Shown here: piece after piece, positions 7,671 through 12,894 of the stretch
How the letters are laid out: each line of letters starts with the position of its first letter
How positions within the stretch are numbered: the stretch's first letter is position 1
NCBI GenBank assembly: GCA_005884465.1
Contig: VAZH01000016.1
Location: forward strand, 1 to 12,894
Direction: 5' to 3'
Source: Alphaproteobacteria bacterium
Lineage (GTDB): Bacteria; Pseudomonadota; Alphaproteobacteria; Rhizobiales; Xanthobacteraceae
Length of the DNA: 12,894 bases
Notes under the pieces: generated by a model
What the model was told of the DNA's origin: nothing
Database searches by the model: none
Seen by the model: only the letters and a program-made list of their open reading frames with translations
Program-made: the position numbers and the translations under genes

Positions 7671-8132
7671 ATGAAACCCCGATTGAACCCCTATCAGGTC
7701 GCACCCGACACCATCAAAGCGCTCAGCGCGCTGGAAGCTCAGGTCCAGGCCAGCGGCCTCGAAAAGTCGCTGATCGAACTGGTCAAGACGCGGGCCTCGC
7801 AGATCAACGGCTGCGCGTTCTGCATCAACATGCACACCCACGACGCCCGCAAGCAGGGTGAGACCGAACAGCGCCTCTACCTCTTGAACGCGTGGCGGGA
7901 ATCGCCGGTGTACACCGACCGCGAACGTGCCGCGCTGGCGTGGACCGAGGCGGTGACGCTGATCTCGGAAACCCATGCCCCCGATGATGTCTATGAACAG
8001 GTTCGCGCGCAATTCTCGGAAGTCGAGACGGTCAATTTGACCATGCTGGTCGCGAGCATCAACGCATGGAATAGGATCGCCATCAGCTTCCGCTCGACTC
8101 CGCCGGTGAAAGCCAGGGCTGCGGTCGCGTAG
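7671..8132 (+). CDS. Carboxymuconolactone decarboxylase/AhpD-like family protein
   Basis: A 153-residue all-helical protein of the CMD/AhpD superfamily. Residues 36-55 carry the redox motif: ELVKTRASQINGCAFCINMH, with Cys48, Cys51 and His55 in the CxxCxxxH arrangement of peroxidase-type AhpD-like proteins. This points to alkylhydroperoxidase or disulfide-reductase activity in the cytoplasm rather than true carboxymuconolactone decarboxylation. The rest (WTEAVTLISE, VNLTMLVASINAWNRIAI) matches the usual helical bundle. The start is set by an ideal Shine-Dalgarno, suggesting strong translation. It is divergent from the serine hydrolase and convergent, 22 bp away, with the aminotransferase, so it is probably monocistronic. 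The physiological peroxide or partner is unknown. Confidence 0.93.
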   Translation: MKPRLNPYQVAPDTIKALSALEAQVQASGLEKSLIELVKTRASQINGCAFCINMHTHDARKQGETEQRLYLLNAWRESPVYTDRERAALAWTEAVTLISETHAPDDVYEQVRAQFSEVETVNLTMLVASINAWNRIAISFRSTPPVKARAAVA

Positions 8133-8154
8133 TCATCCGCAATCGTGATGAAAT

Positions 8155-9012
8155 TCACTGCGCGGTGGCGCGGGCGAAATCGATGTAGATCTCGCGCAAC
8201 CGGTCGGTCATCGGACCGGGTTTGCCGTTGGCCACGGTTTTGCCGTCGATCGTCACCACCGCCTGCACGAACAGGCTCGCGCTGGTGATGAAGGCTTCCT
8301 TGGCCGCCAGCGCCTCTTCAACCGTAAACGGCCGCTCCTCGACGCGAAGCTGGCGCTCCTCCGCGAGCGCGACCACCGCCTTGCGGGTGCAGCCCGGCAG
8401 GATCGCGGATGAATTCTGCCGCGTCACCAGCACATCGTCCTGGGTCAGGATGAAGGCCGAGGAAGATCCGCCTTCGGTCACCATGCCGCCCTCGATCATC
8501 CAGGCCTCGCCGGCGCCGGCTTCGGCCGCGGCCTGTTTTGCCAGTACCTGCGCGAGCAGCGCCACGCTTTTGATGTCGCGCCGCGCCCAGCGGATATCAG
8601 GCACCGTGATCACGCCGATTCCTGTTTTAGCCGACGGCGCGTTGACGATGTCCTTGACTGAGGTGAACATGATCAGCGTTGGCTTGACGCCCTTTGGAAA
8701 GGCGAAATCGCGGCCCGTATCGGCGCCGCGGGTCACCTCCAGATAGACCATGCCGTTGACCAGGTTGTTGCGCGCGATCAGCTCCTTCTGGATTTCCTGA
8801 ATGCGATCGATCGTTTCCGGCAAAGCCAGCGCGATCTCCCCGACCGAACGCAGCAGCCGCGCCAGATGCGAGGCATTGTCGATCAGCTTGCCGTCCAGCA
8901 CGGCGGCGACTTCGTAGATGCCGTCGGCGAACAGAAAGCCGCGGTCCAGTATCGAGACTTTGGCCTCTGTCATTGGCACGAACGACCCGTTGACGTAAGC
9001 GATCTGATCCAA
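8155..9012 (-). CDS. D-amino acid aminotransferase (PLP fold type IV)
   Basis: A 285-residue class-IV aminotransferase, closest in look to D-alanine transaminase, which exchanges amino groups between D-amino acids and 2-oxo acids and supplies D-amino acids for cell wall synthesis. Visible features are the N-terminal YVNGSFVP, SILDRGFLFADGIYEV (20-35), the catalytic lysine in RRDIKSVALLA (Lys148), the PLP-contacting Glu180 in VTEGGSSSAF, and the C-terminal FITSASLFVQAV. Branched-chain aminotransferase or 4-amino-4-deoxychorismate lyase are the alternatives within the fold; length and the DRGFLFADGIYEV segment favour DAAT. It starts at a TTG (9012), supported by AGGAGA six bases upstream; no ATG or GTG fits near the conserved N-terminus. 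It is transcribed alone, 198 bp after the ABC operon, with an intergenic repeat between. Confidence 0.9.
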   Translation of the reverse strand: MDQIAYVNGSFVPMTEAKVSILDRGFLFADGIYEVAAVLDGKLIDNASHLARLLRSVGEIALALPETIDRIQEIQKELIARNNLVNGMVYLEVTRGADTGRDFAFPKGVKPTLIMFTSVKDIVNAPSAKTGIGVITVPDIRWARRDIKSVALLAQVLAKQAAAEAGAGEAWMIEGGMVTEGGSSSAFILTQDDVLVTRQNSSAILPGCTRKAVVALAEERQLRVEERPFTVEEALAAKEAFITSASLFVQAVVTIDGKTVANGKPGPMTDRLREIYIDFARATAQ

Positions 9013-9018
9013 GCGATG

Positions 9019-9024
9019 TCTCCT
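9019..9024 (-). promoter_or_regulatory. Ribosome binding site supporting a TTG start
   Basis: On the minus strand AGGAGA (complement of 9019-9024) stands six bases before TTG at 9012-9010, which opens the conserved aminotransferase N-terminus. The site decides the start. Confidence 0.75.
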
Positions 9025-9121
9025 GTCGGCGATGCGAAGTAGCTATGTGAACTATATACGCGAATTCCTTAAGGCCTGATCGAGGAATTGGAAATGGAAT
9101 TCTCGATGTCAGCTTATGTGA

Positions 9122-9203
9122 TGTCATTCCGGGACGCGTCGAAGACGCGAACCCGGAATCTCGAGATTCCGGGTCTGGTCCTTCGGACCATCCCGGAATG
9201 ACA
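9122..9203. repeat. 82-bp cloverleaf-forming palindromic repeat
   Basis: The outer arms TGTCATTCCGGGA (9122-9134) and TCCCGGAATGACA (9191-9203) are a perfect 13-bp inverted repeat. Between them lie three self-complementary arms: CGCGTC-GAA-GACGCG (9135-9149); a 24-bp perfect palindrome at 9151-9174 (ACCCGGAATCTC and its complement); and GGTCC-TTC-GGACC (9177-9189). Only four bases are unpaired between arms. Such mosaic palindromes with CATTCCGGG ends look like the dispersed intergenic repeats of Bradyrhizobium-type genomes. It ends seven bases before the ATPase gene's stop codon (9211-9213), so it lies in the 3' untranslated region of the ABC operon mRNA and may stabilise or end it. It is not a tRNA: arm and loop sizes do not fit. 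Confidence 0.88.
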
Positions 9204-9210
9204 GCGAGTC

Positions 9211-9939
9211 TCAATGCGACAAAATCTTCGACAAAAATTTTTGCGCGCGGTCGCTGCGGGGGCTGCCGAAGAAATCGGTCTTCCGCGCGTCCTCGACGAT
9301 TTCGCCCTTGTCCATGAAGATGACGCGATGCGCTACCTTGCTGGCAAAACCCATCTCATGGGTGACGACCATCATGGTCATGCCTTCGCGGGCGAGATCG
9401 ACCATCACGTCGAGCACTTCGCTGATCATTTCGGGATCGAGCGCCGAGGTCGGCTCGTCGAACATCATCGCGATCGGGTCCATCGCCAGCGCCCGCGCAA
9501 TCGCGACGCGTTGCTGCTGTCCGCCGGATAATTCGGCCGGATATTTGCGCGCCTGCTCCTTCAGGCCGACGCGATCGAGCAGTTTTGCGCCTTTTGCCAT
9601 CGCCTCATCGTGCGATCGACCCAGCACCTTCTCCTGCGCCAGGCAGAGATTCTCGATGATCTTCAGATGCGGAAAAAGTTCAAAATGCTGGAACACCATG
9701 CCGACGCGGGCGCGCAGTTTTGGCAAATCGGTCTTGGGGTCGTTGACCTTGATGCCGTCGAGGATGATCTGCCCGCTTTGGAACGGCTCCAGCGCGTTGA
9801 CGCATTTGATCAGGGTCGATTTTCCCGAGCCGGACGGGCCGCACACCACCACCACCTCGCCCTTGGCGACGCTGGTGGTGCAATCCTTCAGCGCCTGAAA
9901 CCCTCCGTACCATTTGTCGACATGGCTGATTTCGATCAT
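9211..9939 (-). CDS. gltL: Amino acid ABC transporter ATP-binding protein (GltL/GlnQ type)
   Basis: A 242-residue cytoplasmic ATPase of the polar amino acid importer family. All nucleotide-binding motifs are intact: Walker A GPSGSGKST (34-42), Q-loop Gln84 in MVFQHFELFPH, signature LSGGQQQR (137-144), Walker B AMMFDEP (157-163) and switch His194 in VVTHEMGFA. The start at 9939 (MIEISHVDKWYG) matches family N-termini, with a GAGAG upstream; a longer frame to 10017 overlaps the permease and is rejected. It begins 10 bp after the second permease's stop and is the last gene of the transporter operon. The symbol follows from context with the GltI-like protein; glutamate/aspartate specificity is inferred, not shown by the ATPase itself. 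Confidence 0.95.
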   Translation of the reverse strand: MIEISHVDKWYGGFQALKDCTTSVAKGEVVVVCGPSGSGKSTLIKCVNALEPFQSGQIILDGIKVNDPKTDLPKLRARVGMVFQHFELFPHLKIIENLCLAQEKVLGRSHDEAMAKGAKLLDRVGLKEQARKYPAELSGGQQQRVAIARALAMDPIAMMFDEPTSALDPEMISEVLDVMVDLAREGMTMMVVTHEMGFASKVAHRVIFMDKGEIVEDARKTDFFGSPRSDRAQKFLSKILSH

Positions 9940-9949
9940 GAAGCTCTCG

Positions 9950-10642
9950 CTAATGGACGTAGGCGATGCGCGCCTGCAGACGGCGGACGCCAAAGGACGC
10001 GACGCAGGAAATTGCAAAATAGACCGCGGCCGCGAACAGATACATCTCGACCAGCCGGCCGTCGCGTTGCGCGACCTTGCTCGCCGCGCCCAAAAAATCC
10101 GGGATCGACAGCACGTAGACCAGCGAGGTGTCCTGGAACAGCACGATGGTCTGCGTCAGCAGCACCGGGAGCATGTTTCGGAACGCCTGCGGCAGCACGA
10201 CATAACGCATGGTCTGGCTGTAAGTCAGACCCAGCGCCTGCGCCGCCATGGGCTGGCCCTTTGAGATCGACTGGATGCCGGCGCGCATGATTTCGGAAAA
10301 ATATGCCGCCTCGAACATGACGAAGGTGACGAGCGAAGAGGTGAACGCGCCGACACGGATCGGCCGCGACGAGCCGGTCAGCCACTGCCCGATATAGGGC
10401 ACCAGGAAATAGAACCAGAAAATCACCAGCACCAGCGGCAACGACCGCATCAGATCGACATAGAGCCCGGCAATCCACCCGAGTAGCTTCAGGCCCGACA
10501 GCCGCATCAATGCGAGCAGCGTGCCGAAGATCAGGCCGCCCAATGCTGCCAAGCCGGTCAGCGTCAGCGTGAACGTCATGCCGTCGAAAAACAGATACCC
10601 GAGCGAGCGGCCGATAACGTCGAAGTCGAAGCTGGCGAACAT
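9950..10642 (-). CDS. gltK: Amino acid ABC transporter permease (GltK/HisM type)
   Basis: A 230-residue inner-membrane permease with about five hydrophobic helices. The EAA loop that docks on the ATPase is clear: EAAYFSEIMRAG (111-122) then GQPMAAQALGLT (129-140). MRSLPLVLVIFWFYFLVP is the usual central helix start. It starts at the ATG at 10642, nine bases after the preceding permease's stop, so the two are translationally close. It forms a heterodimer with the neighbouring GltJ-like permease to make the import channel. Specificity for acidic amino acids is inferred from the linked binding protein. Confidence 0.94.
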   Translation of the reverse strand: MFASFDFDVIGRSLGYLFFDGMTFTLTLTGLAALGGLIFGTLLALMRLSGLKLLGWIAGLYVDLMRSLPLVLVIFWFYFLVPYIGQWLTGSSRPIRVGAFTSSLVTFVMFEAAYFSEIMRAGIQSISKGQPMAAQALGLTYSQTMRYVVLPQAFRNMLPVLLTQTIVLFQDTSLVYVLSIPDFLGAASKVAQRDGRLVEMYLFAAAVYFAISCVASFGVRRLQARIAYVH

Positions 10643-10651
10643 CGGCGCGGC

Positions 10652-11383
10652 TCACTTCCCGGTTATGTAGCCGGGGACCGCTATTGCGCGTTCGAGCAAG
10701 CGCATCGCGGTAACGACGACGATATTGACCAAGAGGTACAGCACGGTCGCGGCGGTAAAGGCTTCGAACACCTGAAAGGAGAATTCCTGCATCGCCCGCG
10801 CCTCACCGGTCAGTTCGATCAGGCCGATGGTGATCGCCACCGAGGTGTTCTTGATGGTAGAGAGAAATTCTGACGTCAGCGGTGGCATGATGATACGAAA
10901 TGCCATCGGCAGCAGCACGTAGCGATAGGCCTGCGCCGTCGTCAACCCGAGCGCGGTCGCAGCCAATTTCTGTCCGCGCGGCAGCGAGTTGATGCCTGCA
11001 CGCGTTTGTTCGGCCACGCGCGCCGACATGAACAGCCCGATCCCGATCGCCGCGGTGTAGAACGGCGCGTTGGGCATCTGCTTGAGCCACAGCCCCCACG
11101 AGCGCGGCAGGATTTCCGGCAACACGAAGAACCAGATAAACAGCTGCACCAACAGTGGCAGGTTGCGGAAGAATTCGACATAACCGAAGCCGATCCGGGA
11201 CGCCGTCTTCGATGGCAATGTGCGCAGCACGCCTATCACCGATCCGAACACCAGCGCGATGATCCAGGCGCAGATCGCGGTCTCGATGGTCAGAACCAGC
11301 CCGGACAGCAGCATGTCGAGATAGGTGCCGGTCCCGTTCGGGGCCGGCTCCCAGAAGATGCGCCAGTTCCAGTGATAATTCAC
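10652..11383 (-). CDS. gltJ: Amino acid ABC transporter permease (GltJ type)
   Basis: A 243-residue permease, the longer partner of the pair. The N-terminal NYHWNWRIFWEP is typical of GltJ-type proteins and precedes the first helix. FFRNLPLLVQLFIWFF and the EAA loop RVAEQTRAG (122-130) plus GQKLAATALGLT (137-148) are intact, and SEFLSTIKNTSVAITIGL is conserved in the family. It starts with GTG (11383); GGAAGG lies four bases upstream, a somewhat short spacing. It follows the binding-protein gene by 78 bp, a gap with only weak inverted repeats, so read-through from the upstream gene is expected, with lower permease than binding-protein output. Confidence 0.94.
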   Translation of the reverse strand: MNYHWNWRIFWEPAPNGTGTYLDMLLSGLVLTIETAICAWIIALVFGSVIGVLRTLPSKTASRIGFGYVEFFRNLPLLVQLFIWFFVLPEILPRSWGLWLKQMPNAPFYTAAIGIGLFMSARVAEQTRAGINSLPRGQKLAATALGLTTAQAYRYVLLPMAFRIIMPPLTSEFLSTIKNTSVAITIGLIELTGEARAMQEFSFQVFEAFTAATVLYLLVNIVVVTAMRLLERAIAVPGYITGK

Positions 11384-11461
11384 GAGACCTTCCGTGCGCC
11401 AGAGCTACGCCATCGATGCCAGCCCATGCAATGGCCGGGCCATCGCACGAGCCGGGAATCC

Positions 11462-12379
11462 TCACATCGCCTTATAAGAATCCGGGTCAGGGGAATCGGA
11501 CGGCTTGGCGAACTCCGCCTTCAGCTCCGCACTGATCGGCGCGTTGAGATTCAGTCCCTTGGGCGGGATCTTCTGCATGAACCACTTATCATAGAGCTTC
11601 TGGCCCTCGCCGCTCTGGTAGAGCGCGGCGGTGGCGCCATCGACCACCTTCTTGAAGGCCGGATCGTCCTTGCGCAGCATGATGCCGTAAGGCTCGGGCT
11701 TGGAGAACGCGTCCTTGGAAATGACGTAGGCACCCGGATCTTTCGATCCGGCGACGAAGCTGGCGAGCAGGATATCATCGAGCACGGCCGCCACCGCACG
11801 ATCGGTCTCGACCATCAAGAAGGATTCGGCGTGTTCCTTGGCCGGAATGATGTTGATGCCGAGGTTGCGGGCGGCGTTGGCTTCGGTGAGTTGCTTGATG
11901 TTGGTGGTGCCGGAGGAGGAAACGACCGACTTGCCCTTGAGATCGTCAATCGAGTTGAGGTTGCTGGATTTCTTGGAGACGAAACGGGTCGCGGTCAGAA
12001 AATGGGTGTTGGTAAAGGCAACCTGCTTCAGACGGTCGGCATTGTTGGTGGTGGATCCACATTCGAGGTCGATGGTACCGTTGGCCAGCAATGGAATTCG
12101 GGTCGACGACGTCACCGGATTGAATTCGACCGCGAGCTTGTCGAGCTTGAGCTCGTTCTTCACGGCATCGACGATTTTGTAACAGATATCGATCGCAAAG
12201 CCGATCGGCTTCTGGTTGTCGTCGAGATAGGAAAATGGAATCGACGAGTCGCGGTAGCCGATGGCGATGGCTCCGGTTTCCTTGATTTTTTTGAGCGTCC
12301 CCGTGAGCTCCTCGGCATTGGTCTGCCCGGCACAGACCGTGGCGGCGAGCGCAAGACCGATCATACCCAGGCGTTTCAT
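11462..12379 (-). CDS. gltI: Glutamate/aspartate-type periplasmic binding protein (GltI-like), copy 1
   Basis: A 305-residue periplasmic solute-binding protein that delivers acidic amino acids to the GltJK-GltL importer. The start at 12379 has GAGGAGAG six bases upstream and opens a signal peptide (MKRLGMIGLALAATVCAG, cleavage near NA-EE, residue 22). Ligand-site segments match E. coli GltI closely: GYRDSSIPFSY (41-51), TSSTRIPLLANGTIDLECGS then TTNN (90-113), and SSSGTTN (154-160). The last 129 residues are about 91% identical to the upstream copy at 12504-12894. An in-frame ATG at 12490 runs through the intergenic hairpin and is rejected. Bradyrhizobia carry many such proteins, so the exact ligand is inferred from family resemblance. 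Confidence 0.93.
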   Translation of the reverse strand: MKRLGMIGLALAATVCAGQTNAEELTGTLKKIKETGAIAIGYRDSSIPFSYLDDNQKPIGFAIDICYKIVDAVKNELKLDKLAVEFNPVTSSTRIPLLANGTIDLECGSTTNNADRLKQVAFTNTHFLTATRFVSKKSSNLNSIDDLKGKSVVSSSGTTNIKQLTEANAARNLGINIIPAKEHAESFLMVETDRAVAAVLDDILLASFVAGSKDPGAYVISKDAFSKPEPYGIMLRKDDPAFKKVVDGATAALYQSGEGQKLYDKWFMQKIPPKGLNLNAPISAELKAEFAKPSDSPDPDSYKAM

Positions 12380-12458
12380 TCGTTCTCTCCTCAAGATGAC
12401 TGCGCAGTGTTTACATAGTTTGGACCGCAACGGAGTAACTTCCGGCCGCGATACGATG

Positions 12459-12483
12459 GGCCCAGCCTTGCAACGGCTGGGCC
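12459..12483 (-). terminator. Hairpin between the two binding-protein genes
   Basis: GGCCCAGCC (12459-12467), loop TTGCAAC, GGCTGGGCC (12475-12483) is a perfect 9-bp stem 20 bp after the stop of the upstream copy on the minus strand. No T-run follows. It may partly terminate or stabilise the upstream transcript. The homologous flank after copy 1 (about 11421-11443) has lost the perfect stem. Confidence 0.55.
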
Positions 12484-12503
12484 AACGCATGAGCCGGCAA
12501 CCC

Positions 12504-12894
12504 TCACATCGCCTTGTAGGAATCCGGGTCGGGGGAATCCGACGGCTTGGCGAACTCAGCCTTCAGCTCCGGGCTGATCGGCGCGTTGAGGTTCAATCCC
12601 TTGGGCGGGATTTTCTGCGTGAACCACTTGTCGTACAGCTTCTGGCCCTCGCCGCTCTGGTAGAGCGCACCGGTAGCGCCATCGACCACCTTCTTGAACG
12701 CCGGATCGTCCTTGCGCAGCATGATGCCGTAGGGCTCGGGCTTGGAGAATGCGTCCTTGGAGATGATGTAGGCGTCCGGTTCCTTCGATCCGGCGACGAG
12801 GCTGGCAAGCAGGATATCGTCCATCACGAACGCCACCGCCCGATCGGTCTCGACCATCAGGAATGCCTCGGCGTGATCCTTGGCAGGGATGATG
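12504..12894 (-). CDS. Glutamate/aspartate-type binding protein (GltI-like), copy 2, partial
   Basis: Only the C-terminal 129 residues lie in the window; the frame is open at the right edge, so the start and signal peptide are outside. The visible part differs from copy 1 at 11 of 129 positions, mostly conservative (for example Glu/Asp, Leu/Met, Val/Ile), and shares the same end, PSDSPDPDSYKAM. The reading frame is intact, which suggests a working paralog rather than decay. It is the same family and presumably serves the same membrane complex with similar or slightly shifted ligand preference. The spacer to copy 1 is 124 bp with its own hairpin and a fresh strong Shine-Dalgarno for copy 1. 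Confidence 0.92.
   Translation of the reverse strand, partial: IIPAKDHAEAFLMVETDRAVAFVMDDILLASLVAGSKEPDAYIISKDAFSKPEPYGIMLRKDDPAFKKVVDGATGALYQSGEGQKLYDKWFTQKIPPKGLNLNAPISPELKAEFAKPSDSPDPDSYKAM

Noticed and set aside
8133..8154. Terminator between the AhpD-like gene and the aminotransferase
   Set aside because: Only a 5-bp stem (TCATC/GATGA) without a T-tract; too weak to call.
9122..9203. tRNA-like cloverleaf
   Set aside because: The closing stem is 13 bp and loops are 3-4 bases; there is no 7-base anticodon loop, T-loop consensus or acceptor geometry.
12399..12408. Palindrome ACTGCGCAGT upstream of the copy 1 binding protein
   Set aside because: A 10-bp palindrome is expected by chance at this scale, and no second half-site or promoter can be matched to it.
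11006..12418. 470-codon plus-strand ORF
   Set aside because: It lies antisense to the well-supported gltJ and gltI genes, is rich in Arg, Gly and His with no domain, and arises from strong GC bias at codon third positions of the real genes.

Overview
The window looks like chromosome of a high-GC alphaproteobacterium, most likely Bradyrhizobium or a close relative in Nitrobacteraceae. This rests on base composition, on the protein families and their wording (GltI-type binding protein, small CxxC protein ending LRPPK, NtaA-like monooxygenase), and on a complex palindromic intergenic repeat of a kind scattered through such genomes. It was judged by eye, without a database search. No rRNA, tRNA, CRISPR array, insertion sequence or phage gene was seen.

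Plus strand, 1-4998: the 3' part of a DHA2-type MFS efflux permease; a 91-residue protein of unknown function; then a tight catabolic cassette of an Ldh_2-type (malate/L-lactate/ureidoglycolate) dehydrogenase, an NtaA/DszA-type flavin monooxygenase and a fumarylacetoacetate-hydrolase-family enzyme. The dehydrogenase carries a one-base frameshift. A strong hairpin follows the cassette, then a small two-CxxC zinc-ribbon-like protein.

Minus strand, 5062-7489: a secreted beta-lactamase-fold serine hydrolase and, 35 bp downstream, an acyltransferase-3 membrane protein whose N-terminus is cut off from the rest by a small deletion that shifts frame. Divergent from this pair is an AhpD/carboxymuconolactone-decarboxylase-like protein (7671-8132, plus) behind a perfect Shine-Dalgarno. 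It converges on a D-amino-acid-transaminase-type aminotransferase (8155-9012, minus, TTG start).

Minus strand, 9211-12894: a GltIJKL-type acidic amino acid ABC importer in the order binding protein, permease, permease, ATPase. A second binding-protein gene, about 91% identical over the visible 129 residues, lies immediately upstream and runs off the window. At the 3' end of the operon is an 82-bp repeat that can fold into a perfect three-armed cloverleaf.

No wholly new defence or mobile system was found. The most useful signals are the two independent frameshifts that only show when ORF fragments are joined, the cloverleaf repeat, the tandem binding-protein duplication with its copied 3' flank, and the three-enzyme catabolic cassette of unknown substrate.
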